From WTXA01 sp041741995 (GTDB taxonomy: Bacteria; Bacillota; TC1): a stretch of 6,869 nt of DNA. Below, piece by piece: positions 1 to 6,260 of the stretch. The stretch is from NCBI GenBank assembly GCA_041741995.1, contig JBGSJN010000025.1:1-6869 (forward strand). Direction: 5' to 3'. Position numbers and translations under genes: made by a program. The notes below the pieces were generated by a model. It saw only the letters and a list, made by a program, of their open reading frames with translations, did no database searches and was not told the origin of the DNA. Positions within the stretch are counted from its first letter, which is position 1; each line of letters starts with the position of its first letter.

Positions 1-23
1 ATTAAGAGACTAGTTATGCTGAT

Positions 24-31
24 AAAGGAGG
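24..31 (+). promoter_or_regulatory. Ribosome binding site that fixes a TTG start
   Basis: AAAGGAGG lies 9 bases upstream of the TTG at 41. The nearby ATG at 51 is out of frame with the ATPase, and no in-frame ATG lies close to this site, so the TTG is the best start. The first 40 bases hold no other identifiable feature. One upstream frame stops at 11-13 and another at 3-5, so an upstream gene could end there, but too little is visible to call it. Confidence 0.8.
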
Positions 32-40
32 CTAGAAATA

Positions 41-2473
41 TTGAACAATTATGAAACAAAAAGCACTTCTTTATATAAAGAGATGACACTAGATGAAATA
101 TTTGAAGATCTCGAGACAATTAAAAATGGACTATCATCAGAAGAAGTAAGAAATAGAATCAAAATATTCGGGCCAAATGATATCAAAGAAGCCAAAAGAA
201 ATAAATTTCTCGATTTCATTAAACGCTACTGGGGACCAATGCCGTGGATGCTTGAATTTGCCATAGTATTAACAATAATACTAGGCCACTACACTGAAAG
301 TATAATAATATTCGTACTTTTAACTATTAATGCAGTGATTGGATATTTTCAATCACAAAACTCACAAAAAGCAGTTGAATTACTTAAAAAAAATCTAGAA
401 ATAAATGCAAAAGTATTTCGTGATGGTAAATTAATTCAAATAGAAGCGAAAGAAATTGTCCCAGGAGATATTATCATCATAAAACGTGGTGATCTTATTC
501 CTGCAGACGTTAAAATAATAGATGGTGATTTATCTATTGATGAATCAGCCTTAACAGGTGAATCATTACCTAAAGATATCAATGAAGGTGATGTAATCTT
601 CTCAAGTTCAATTGTCAAAAGAGGAGAGGCGAAATGCATCGTTGTTAACACAGGTTATAACACTTATTTTGGAAAGACTGTTGAATTAGTCAAGATAGCA
701 AAACCAAAGTCAAAACAAGTTGAGTTGATGCTTAATATTGTTAAATACATGATGTATCTTGGTATATTTGCCTCGATTTTAGTGTCTTTGTATGGCATCT
801 ATTTAGAAAAAGATATTCTATTTATATTATCTTTTGTTGTTATCTTCCTGATAGGTGCAATACCTGTTGCCTTGCCTGCTGTATTGACTATTGTTCAAGC
901 AGTAGGTGCTATTGAATTATCTAAAAAAGGTGTTTTAGTAACTAGACTGGATTCAATAGAAGATGGTGCATCTATTGATATTTTTTGTTTTGACAAAACA
1001 GGTACAATAACTCAAAATAACTTAACTGTTGTAGATTGTGTTGCCTTTTTGGAATATAGTAAAGAAGATGTAATAAAAATGGCAGCCTTAGCTTCGGTTA
1101 AAGATAGTATGGATGCTATCGATATCTCAATAATAAATTATGCAAAAAAAGAAAATATAGATTTATCAAATTATAAAAAGGTTTCATATGATCACTTTAA
1201 TCCAGAAAGTAAAAAGACCCAAGCTGTTGTTAAAATATATGGGAAAAGCATTAAAATAATTAAAGGTGCTGCTCAAACTATTATGGGATTATGTGATGAT
1301 ATCAATGAAACCTGTATAACTCAGTCAAAGTACTTCATTAAGGAGTTCTCAAAAAAAGGATCAAGAACCATTGCTATTGCTTTAGCAGAGGATGATAAGT
1401 TGGAGAAGTATGATTTAGTTGGTTTTCTGGCTATTGCTGATCCTCCAAGAGATGATTCCAAGAGTATGATTGAAGAAATTAGAAGTCTTGGAATAAAATG
1501 TCTTATGTTAACAGGGGATAGTCTTTCTATAGCTAAAGAAATTGCTGGTCAAGTTGGTATTGGAAGTCATATTTTTCGTATGGTTGATCTTGAGGGTTTA
1601 GATCATAAGGAACAATTAAAACTAATTGAAGAAAGTGATGGCTTTGCAGAAGTTTATCCTGAAGATAAATACAATATAGTTAAACTATTACAAGAAAATG
1701 GTCATGTTGTTGGAATGACTGGTGATGGGGTAAATGATTCTCCAGCCTTAAAACAAGCAGACCTAGGGACAGCTGTCAGCGATGCAACTGATGTTGCAAG
1801 GGCATCTGCTAGTATTGTCTTGACTGAACCAGGACTTAGTGAAATTATAGATGCTGTAAAAATTAGTAGAAAAACATATCAGAGAATGCTAACTTGGGTT
1901 ATTAATAAGATAACTAAGGTAGTTGAGGTAGTTGTACTTTTTTCTGTAGGCTTCTTTTGGACAAAGAATATAGTAATATCTTTATTAGGTATGTCACTTT
2001 TGGTTTTTGCTAATGATTTTGTTACTATGTCTATTGCTACTGATAATGTAGAGTCTACTGATTCTCCTAATACCTGGGACATAAGAAATCTGATAAAAGC
2101 ATCTTTTCTTTTAGGGGTATCCTTTGCTTTAGTAGATCTAATAATGATTTACATAGGTCTTAACTATTTCCATTTGGATTTTAATAAGATTCAGACCTTA
2201 GTTATGTTAAGTTTGGTATTTAATACACAATTTAGAATTTTAATGGTTAGGGAAAGGAATCACTTTTGGTCTTCTTTACCTAATAAGAAGTTGTTGGTTA
2301 TAAATATTCTAGCAATAATTGGGTTTATTTTAATTGGGAGTCTTGGGATTTTTGTTCCTGCTCTCTTGTTAAGTCAGGTCTTGATTATCCTAGGGGTTAC
2401 TTTTATCTTGATGATTATTCTGGATTTTGTAAAATACTTTATTTTCAGATGGTTTAAAATAGCTGCTGTGTAG
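41..2473 (+). CDS. P-type ATPase, plasma-membrane H+-ATPase type (P3A)
   Basis: This is a complete 810-residue cation-pumping ATPase of the inner membrane, coupling ATP hydrolysis to ion export. Visible landmarks are actuator-domain TGES (172-175), the phosphorylated aspartate D318 in DKTGT, the nucleotide-domain KGA (408-410), DPPR (467-470), TGD (491-493) and the hinge GDGVND (561-566). About ten membrane helices fit: roughly 66-83, 86-104, 233-252, 258-290, two between 620 and 664, 683-708, 716-735, 751-771 and 775-802. Helix 4 has the PVALP kink. Compared from memory with plant and fungal proton pumps, N97 in helix 2 and D659 in helix 6 (in AND) match the proton gate and acceptor, which favours H+ as substrate. 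The protein ends just after helix 10, so it lacks the long C-terminal autoinhibitory tail of eukaryotic pumps, as in archaeal and bacterial relatives. The start is TTG. Glutamate 629 in helix 5 replaces the arginine of the plant pump, so another monovalent cation cannot be excluded. Confidence 0.93.
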   Translation: MNNYETKSTSLYKEMTLDEIFEDLETIKNGLSSEEVRNRIKIFGPNDIKEAKRNKFLDFIKRYWGPMPWMLEFAIVLTIILGHYTESIIIFVLLTINAVIGYFQSQNSQKAVELLKKNLEINAKVFRDGKLIQIEAKEIVPGDIIIIKRGDLIPADVKIIDGDLSIDESALTGESLPKDINEGDVIFSSSIVKRGEAKCIVVNTGYNTYFGKTVELVKIAKPKSKQVELMLNIVKYMMYLGIFASILVSLYGIYLEKDILFILSFVVIFLIGAIPVALPAVLTIVQAVGAIELSKKGVLVTRLDSIEDGASIDIFCFDKTGTITQNNLTVVDCVAFLEYSKEDVIKMAALASVKDSMDAIDISIINYAKKENIDLSNYKKVSYDHFNPESKKTQAVVKIYGKSIKIIKGAAQTIMGLCDDINETCITQSKYFIKEFSKKGSRTIAIALAEDDKLEKYDLVGFLAIADPPRDDSKSMIEEIRSLGIKCLMLTGDSLSIAKEIAGQVGIGSHIFRMVDLEGLDHKEQLKLIEESDGFAEVYPEDKYNIVKLLQENGHVVGMTGDGVNDSPALKQADLGTAVSDATDVARASASIVLTEPGLSEIIDAVKISRKTYQRMLTWVINKITKVVEVVVLFSVGFFWTKNIVISLLGMSLLVFANDFVTMSIATDNVESTDSPNTWDIRNLIKASFLLGVSFALVDLIMIYIGLNYFHLDFNKIQTLVMLSLVFNTQFRILMVRERNHFWSSLPNKKLLVINILAIIGFILIGSLGIFVPALLLSQVLIILGVTFILMIILDFVKYFIFRWFKIAAV

Positions 2474-2491
2474 TACATAGGTGGTGATTGT

Positions 2492-3199
2492 ATGGGTATA
2501 TGGAATCCTTGGAGAGGTTGTCATAAATATAGCGAAGGTTGTAAGTATTGCTATATTCATAAAGGTGATGCTAAAAGGAATGTGGATACAAATATTGTCC
2601 AGGTTACGGATAACTTTTATGCACCAACTACAAGGAAGAAGAATGGAGATTACCGGATAAAGTCTGGTGAGATAATATACTTATGTTTTGCTTCAGACTT
2701 TCTTATTGAAGAAGGGGATGACTGGAGACAAGAATGTTGGGAAATGATCAAGGAAAGATCTGATTTACACTTCATATTTCTAACAAAGAGAATAGATAGA
2801 TTTATGATTTTTATACCAAATGACTGGCACGATGGCTATGATAATGTAACTGTAGGTTGTACTATTGAAAACCAAGAAACTGCCGACTATAGGTTGGAGA
2901 TTTTTTCAAGACTCCCTATTAAACACAAAAAAATTATTTGCCAACCTTTGATTGAAAGTATTGATATTGAAAAATATTTAGATGGTATAGAGTTGGTTGT
3001 TGTAGGTGGCGAGTCTGATATTAATGCTCGACCACTGCACTATGATTGGGTATTATCTATAAGAGAACAGTGTATAAATAGGGGTGTTCATTTTGAGTTT
3101 AGACAATGCGGTACTCATTTTGTGAAGGATGGGAAACAATATAGACTAAATGTCAGACAACTGTGTAGCCAGGCAAGGAAGGCCAACATTGATTGCTGA
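2492..3199 (+). CDS. DUF5131 family protein (phage Gp37/Gp68-like)
   Basis: This 235-residue protein is recognisable by its N-terminal WNPWRGC...EGCKYCY signature, with C10, C17 and C20 spaced Cys-x6-Cys-x2-Cys. Further family landmarks are a central FLTKRIDRF stretch, a GGES motif at 172-175 followed by ARPLHYDW, and a C-terminal FRQCGTHF segment. The family occurs in phages and widely in bacteria. Its biochemical function is not established to my knowledge. The cysteine trio invites comparison with radical SAM clusters, but the spacing is not the classical Cys-x3-Cys-x2-Cys. The start is supported by GGTGGTGAT at 2480-2488, one mismatch from the extended Shine-Dalgarno sequence. The gene begins 18 bases after the ATPase stop, suggesting cotranscription. 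The partner gene often described beside such proteins (the three-Cys-motif partner TcmP) is not present here. Confidence 0.85.
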   Translation: MGIWNPWRGCHKYSEGCKYCYIHKGDAKRNVDTNIVQVTDNFYAPTTRKKNGDYRIKSGEIIYLCFASDFLIEEGDDWRQECWEMIKERSDLHFIFLTKRIDRFMIFIPNDWHDGYDNVTVGCTIENQETADYRLEIFSRLPIKHKKIICQPLIESIDIEKYLDGIELVVVGGESDINARPLHYDWVLSIREQCINRGVHFEFRQCGTHFVKDGKQYRLNVRQLCSQARKANIDC

Positions 3200-3226
3200 C
3201 TATATATTGGGAGAGGATGAACTTGT

Positions 3227-3763
3227 ATGAAAAAAGTTGTATTGTATATAGCTATGAGTTTAGACGGGTTTATTGCTGATAAGAATGGTGGCGTTTCCTG
3301 GCTGGTTGGTGAGGATAGGGATATTCAATCTAGTAGTTATGATGAATTCATCAAGACGGTGGATACTATAATAATGGGCAAGAATTCATATAATCAGATA
3401 ACAACAGAGCTTTCTCCTGATAAATGGGTTTATCAGGGTATGAAAACTTTTGTGTTGACTAATAGAGATATGATTTCTAAGAGGGACATAGAATTTACTA
3501 AAGAGAATATTGTTGATTTGATAAGCATGATTAGAGTAAAGGATGGAAATGATGGGAAGGATATTTGGCTTTGTGGGGGGTCTGATGTTGTTCATCAGTT
3601 TATGGAAAAGGATCTTATTGATAGGTATCACATTACTGTTATTCCTACAATACTAGGAGCTGGAATTAGATTGTTTAAAAAACTTGATCATCCTCTGTTA
3701 TTGAAGTATATATCTAATGAAGCCTATAATGGTATGGTAGATATAGTTTATGATAGGAGATAA
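3227..3763 (+). CDS. Dihydrofolate reductase family protein (RibD C-terminal fold)
   Basis: This 178-residue cytosolic protein has the dihydrofolate reductase/RibD C-terminal fold, in the group that includes Bacillus YyaP and YwjB. Visible motifs are the N-terminal strand with MSLDGFIAD (10-18), TIIMGKNSY (47-55), the GG pair of the nucleotide-binding region (117-118) and PTILGAGIRLF (140-150), typical of the family's C-terminal half. Members are expected to bind NADPH, but the substrate of the short stand-alone forms is mostly unknown. There is no deaminase domain, so this is not a complete bifunctional RibD, and it is not obviously a genuine folate-pathway DHFR. GGGAGAGG at 3209-3216 sits 10 bases before the ATG. 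The gene starts 27 bases after the DUF5131 stop and appears to end the operon. Confidence 0.88.
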   Translation: MKKVVLYIAMSLDGFIADKNGGVSWLVGEDRDIQSSSYDEFIKTVDTIIMGKNSYNQITTELSPDKWVYQGMKTFVLTNRDMISKRDIEFTKENIVDLISMIRVKDGNDGKDIWLCGGSDVVHQFMEKDLIDRYHITVIPTILGAGIRLFKKLDHPLLLKYISNEAYNGMVDIVYDRR

Positions 3764-3802
3764 TGATATTAATAGGAACCTGAATAGTAATTGTGAAATT
3801 TG

Positions 3803-3843
3803 ACTTTTATGCACATATATTTATGAATGTTGTGCATGAGGGT
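3803..3843. promoter_or_regulatory. Upstream operator-like inverted repeat (O1) for the AbiE pair
   Basis: The left arm (3803-3819) is identical to the left arm of the downstream site. After a 7-base spacer, the right arm (3827-3843) matches the reverse complement at 11 of 17 positions, including a perfect core ATGCACA/TGTGCAT (3809-3815 and 3831-3837). The arm-spacer-arm geometry equals that of the second site. It is probably a weaker AbiEi-type binding site; binding is inferred. A promoter-like TTGACT-16-TATGAA (3800-3805 and 3822-3827) overlaps it. Confidence 0.6.
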
Positions 3844-3850
3844 CTTTTTT
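3809..3850 (+). terminator. Possible weak terminator of the upstream operon
   Basis: A 7-bp stem (ATGCACA at 3809-3815 with TGTGCAT at 3831-3837) and 15-base loop is followed, after GAGGG, by TCTTTTTT at 3843-3850. The stem is short and the T-run is separated from it, so termination would be inefficient. The same bases are explained equally well as the core of operator O1. It is reported because no better terminator is visible between the DHFR-like gene and the AbiE pair. Confidence 0.25.
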
Positions 3851-3867
3851 AAAATTAATAATTTAAC

Positions 3868-3896
3868 TTGACTTGACTTTTATGCACATATATAAT
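3868..3896 (+). promoter_or_regulatory. Near-consensus sigma-70/sigma-A promoter for the AbiE pair
   Basis: The -35 element TTGACT (3868-3873; 5 of 6 consensus bases) and the -10 element TATAAT (3891-3896; perfect) are separated by exactly 17 bases. Transcription would start near 3903, giving a leader of about 40 bases before the antitoxin ATG. A second TTGACT at 3873-3878 is too close to this -10 (12 bases) to serve it. The -10 lies at the junction of left arm and spacer of operator O2, so a bound repressor should block polymerase. Confidence 0.8.
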
Positions 3897-3916
3897 TAGT
3901 ATATGAGCATAAAAGT
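3876..3916. promoter_or_regulatory. Downstream operator-like inverted repeat (O2) overlapping the promoter
   Basis: The arms at 3876-3892 and 3900-3916 are complementary at 16 of 17 positions, with a 7-base spacer. The only mismatch is the middle of GCACATA versus TATGAGC. The site covers the -10 element and the expected transcription start. AbiEi antitoxins of known abiE operons bind inverted repeats in their own promoter and repress it, so this is the expected place for autoregulation. Protein binding here is inferred. Confidence 0.75.
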
Positions 3917-3943
3917 TTAATTATTTTATTAGGGGGTTGCATT

Positions 3944-4537
3944 ATGAAGAAATCAGATGAATTCTTACAAATTGTAAGAAAATATAATGGGACTATCACT
4001 TCTACGCAAGTTGTTAAGGAAGGATTTTCTAGAGGTAGTCTTAAATATCTGGCAGATAAGGGTGTTATTGATCGGTCGGCTAGAGGCATCTACATACTTC
4101 CTGAAATGTTAGATGATGAATTATTCAATTTACATATAAGATTTAAGAAGGGTATTTTTTCAGGAGAAACGGCCTTATTTTTGAATGATCTAACAGATAG
4201 AACGCCTAATATATTCCAAATGACATTTCCCCTTAACTATAATACATCTAATCTTAAAGCTGAGAATGTAAGATGTGTAAGGGTAAAGGAAAATCTTTAT
4301 GATTTAGGAGTTGTAGAAATACAAACCCCCGGAGGAAATTTAGTTAGAGCATATGGAGCTGAAAGAACTTTATGTGATATTTTAAGGGGTCATAGTAATA
4401 CTGATATACAAATAGTTTCTGAAGCATTTAAGCGTTATACTAAGAGAACTAATAAGAATATTCCTTTACTTTCTGAATATGCAAAAAAACTAAGAGTTGA
4501 AAAAAAAATACGTAGCTATTTGGAGGTACTCTTATGA
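3944..4537 (+). CDS. abiEi: AbiEi-type antitoxin and autorepressor of a type IV toxin-antitoxin system
   Basis: This 197-residue protein resembles AbiEi antitoxins. The N-terminal winged helix-turn-helix spans about residues 1-52: a helix at MKKSDEFLQIVRKY, then the TSTQVVKEGFSRGSLKYLADKG recognition region, and the wing ending in RGIYILPE. The C-terminal domain carries GETALFLNDLTDRTP (74-88) and AERTLCDILRG (139-149), both typical of the family. These proteins neutralise the AbiEii toxin without forming a stable complex with it, and repress their own operon by binding inverted repeats, matching the two sites upstream. Length is in the range of compact AbiEi proteins. AGGGGG (3931-3936) sits 7 bases before the ATG. 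The stop overlaps the next start as ATGA, so translation is probably coupled. Confidence 0.9.
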   Translation: MKKSDEFLQIVRKYNGTITSTQVVKEGFSRGSLKYLADKGVIDRSARGIYILPEMLDDELFNLHIRFKKGIFSGETALFLNDLTDRTPNIFQMTFPLNYNTSNLKAENVRCVRVKENLYDLGVVEIQTPGGNLVRAYGAERTLCDILRGHSNTDIQIVSEAFKRYTKRTNKNIPLLSEYAKKLRVEKKIRSYLEVLL

Positions 4538-5373
4538 ATAATGCCACACAACTTAAAGCAATTATCAAAAATATTGCAAAAGATAAAGGAATATCTGCTC
4601 AACTAGTCATGCAGAACTATATGCTAGAACGATTACTTGAAAGAGTTTCTATATCAAAATACCAATCAAATTTTATTTTAAAGGGTGGTATGCTTATAGC
4701 TTCAATGGTAGGATTAGATACAAGAGCGACAATGGATATGGATGCTACCATAAAAGGAGTAATTGTATCAGAAAAATCAGTAGAACGGATTTTTAAAGAT
4801 TTATGTGAAATAGAAATTGCTGATAAAATCACTTTTTCCTTTATCAAGATTAATAAGATACGTGAAGGTTCAGATTATTTAGGTTATCGTGTTTCATTAA
4901 TAGCTAGTTATCCACCAATGTCAGTTCCATTAAAACTAGATATAACCACTGGTGATAGTATTACGCCAAAAGAGATTTCGTACCACTTTACCTTACTTCT
5001 AGATAATAGGGTTATAAAGATATTAGCATACAATATTGAAACTGTTTTAGCAGAAAAATTAGAATCAATTATTTCAAGAGGTGATCAAAATACAAGGCCC
5101 AGAGATTTTTATGATGTATTCATACTTCACAAACTTCACGGTGAAAAAATAAGCTATAAGTGTTTGAGTGCAGCGATAATTGCTACTGCTAATAAAAGGA
5201 AAACATTAAATATAATAAGAAATCATGAAGCTATTCTTAAATCTATAATAAATAGCAATACTATGCACAATTACTGGTTAAACTATCAAAAGGAATTTAA
5301 TTATGCGAAAAACATTAGTTTTACTGATACTTGTAATTCAGTTAGTTCTATATTAAATGAAGTGATTGAATAA
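4534..5373 (+). CDS. abiEii: AbiEii-type nucleotidyltransferase toxin
   Basis: This 279-residue toxin of the AbiEii/AbiGii family has a DNA polymerase beta-like nucleotidyltransferase fold. Motif I is KGGML (50-54), leading to the metal-binding pair D68 and D70 in TMDMDAT. A further acidic residue is D136 in LKLDITTGD (133-141). The C-terminal signature is AEKLESI (173-179) followed by RPRDFYD (188-194), including K175, D191 and D194. All expected active-site residues seem present, so the toxin looks intact. Characterised relatives transfer nucleotides, with GTP preference in AbiEii and tRNA 3'-end modification by mycobacterial MenT proteins; the target here is unknown. AbiE systems cause growth arrest and can give abortive-infection phage resistance. 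GGAGGT (4522-4527), inside the antitoxin's last codons, is the ribosome binding site. Confidence 0.92.
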   Translation: MNNATQLKAIIKNIAKDKGISAQLVMQNYMLERLLERVSISKYQSNFILKGGMLIASMVGLDTRATMDMDATIKGVIVSEKSVERIFKDLCEIEIADKITFSFIKINKIREGSDYLGYRVSLIASYPPMSVPLKLDITTGDSITPKEISYHFTLLLDNRVIKILAYNIETVLAEKLESIISRGDQNTRPRDFYDVFILHKLHGEKISYKCLSAAIIATANKRKTLNIIRNHEAILKSIINSNTMHNYWLNYQKEFNYAKNISFTDTCNSVSSILNEVIE

Positions 5374-5474
5374 CTTTGAATCAATAAAATTATGTACTTT
5401 TTACTTCAATTAACGTTTATTTATTGATATGCTATTGAATATAAATAACAATTTATATAAGAGGAGACTTTTAA
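5374..5474. other. AT-rich intergenic region after the toxin gene
   Basis: These 101 bases carry a 9-base inverted repeat (ATCAATAAA at 5380-5388 and TTTATTGAT at 5420-5428) around a 31-base spacer. The arms are AT-only except for one C/G pair, and no T-run follows the second arm, so it is a poor terminator candidate. No well-spaced promoter was found for the next gene. GAGGAG at 5461-5466 is that gene's ribosome binding site. Confidence 0.4.
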
Positions 5475-6218
5475 ATGAAAAATAAGAATTTAAGATACAC
5501 AATACTAATAAGCGGTGTCATGATAGCCACGGCTGTTTTGATATATGTTTTGCAGATAGTTATATTTAAGGATCCACATGAGTCGATGTTCTTATTGTTT
5601 CAGGATTTAGCTTTTCTACCTATTTCGGTAATTCTAATATCATATATTCTTGAGAAATATTTAAAAAATATGGAAAAAGAAGAAAATTTCAAAAAGCTAC
5701 AGATTGTAGTAAGTGCCTTTTATTCAGAAGTAGGAACATCGTTAATTAGAAAAATATCTCACTTTGATAGTAATTTAGAATCATTTAAGGAAGAGATGGA
5801 TTTTGAACAAGAGTTGAGGGGTAAAGGTAAGAAGCAAATAATCAAATTACTAAGAAATTTTGAGTATGACATAGATAGTCATACAGGGAATCTAGTGGAC
5901 CTAAAAGAATTCTTGATAAGTAAAAAGATATATATTTCCAGAATGTTTGAAAATCCAAACCTTTTGGAACATAGTCGGTTTACTGATATGCTTTGGTCGG
6001 TATATCATCTTTTGGATGAACTGGAAAATAGAGAAGACTTGAAATTCTTGCCAAAAAACGATATGCTTCATCTTTCCATTGATATTATGAGAGCATATCC
6101 ACTCCTGATAATTGAGTGGTTCGAGTATATGACTTACTTGAGGCAGGAGTATCCATACCTATATTCCTTAGCAATCAGAAAGAGTCCTTTCGAGGAAAAT
6201 CACATAATAATTGATTAA
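5475..6218 (+). CDS. Two-helix membrane protein of unknown function
   Basis: This is a 247-residue protein whose function I do not recognise. It has two N-terminal hydrophobic helices (about 8-30 and 37-59) joined by a short KDPHES loop. A charged linker (61-75) and a long, mainly helical soluble region follow. Positive residues at the N terminus and after helix 2 suggest that both termini are cytosolic. Distinctive stretches are FQDLAFLPISV (42-52), VVSAFYSEVGTSL (78-90), ENPNLLEHSRFTDMLWSVYHLLDEL (159-183, not catalytic-looking) and EWFEYMTYLRQEYPYLYSLAIRKSPF (214-239). Similar hypothetical proteins are familiar from clostridia and some methanogens, from memory only. GAGGAG (5461-5466) is 8 bases before the ATG. 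It follows the AbiE pair by 101 bases and could be co-expressed by read-through, but no functional link is shown. Confidence 0.8.
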   Translation: MKNKNLRYTILISGVMIATAVLIYVLQIVIFKDPHESMFLLFQDLAFLPISVILISYILEKYLKNMEKEENFKKLQIVVSAFYSEVGTSLIRKISHFDSNLESFKEEMDFEQELRGKGKKQIIKLLRNFEYDIDSHTGNLVDLKEFLISKKIYISRMFENPNLLEHSRFTDMLWSVYHLLDELENREDLKFLPKNDMLHLSIDIMRAYPLLIIEWFEYMTYLRQEYPYLYSLAIRKSPFEENHIIID

Positions 6219-6250
6219 TATAATAATTAATATAGAAAAATATAATTAAT

Positions 6251-6255
6251 GGAGG
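6251..6255 (+). promoter_or_regulatory. Ribosome binding site that selects the start at 6261
   Basis: GGAGG sits 5 bases before the ATG at 6261. The in-frame ATG at 6249 overlaps this sequence and has only AT-rich DNA upstream, so it is not a credible start. The downstream ATG also gives MKITAVLGSP, the normal beginning of this family. Confidence 0.8.
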
Positions 6256-6260
6256 AAAAT

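Larger units (their letters stand above)
3800..3893 (+). repeat. 21-base exact direct repeat, two copies
   Basis: Positions 3800-3820 and 3873-3893 are identical over 21 bases: TTGACTTTTATG followed by CACATATAT. The offset between copies is 73 bases. Each copy contains the left arm of an operator-like palindrome upstream of the antitoxin gene, so the repeat is best read as a duplicated regulator-binding site, not as a mobile-element scar. Confidence 0.9.

Noticed and set aside
436..651. Minus-strand open frame of 71 codons inside the ATPase gene
   Set aside because: It is the antisense shadow of a conserved actuator domain; the reading has no recognisable motif.
3800..3893. Direct repeats as target-site duplication or a CRISPR-like array
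   Set aside because: There are only two copies, lying within 94 bases and integrated with a promoter and palindromes, with no transposase or cas gene; operator duplication explains them better.
3880..4089. Minus-strand open frame of 69 codons overlapping the operator and antitoxin start
   Set aside because: It reads through the palindrome and the antitoxin's conserved N-terminal domain in antisense, with no family resemblance.
5262..5269. TATGCACA, the core of the AbiE operator half-site, inside the toxin gene
   Set aside because: It is an 8-base match within coding sequence with no inverted partner at the operator spacing, as expected by chance in AT-rich DNA.
5424..5459. TTGATA (5424-5429) with TATAAA (5440-5445) or TATATA (5454-5459) as a promoter for the membrane protein
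   Set aside because: The spacers are 10 and 24 bases, both far from the usable 16-18; AT-rich DNA gives such matches easily.
6249..6260. Upstream in-frame ATG adding MEEN to the flavoprotein
   Set aside because: These codons contain the GGAGG ribosome binding site for the ATG at 6261, and the family begins at MKITAVLGSP.
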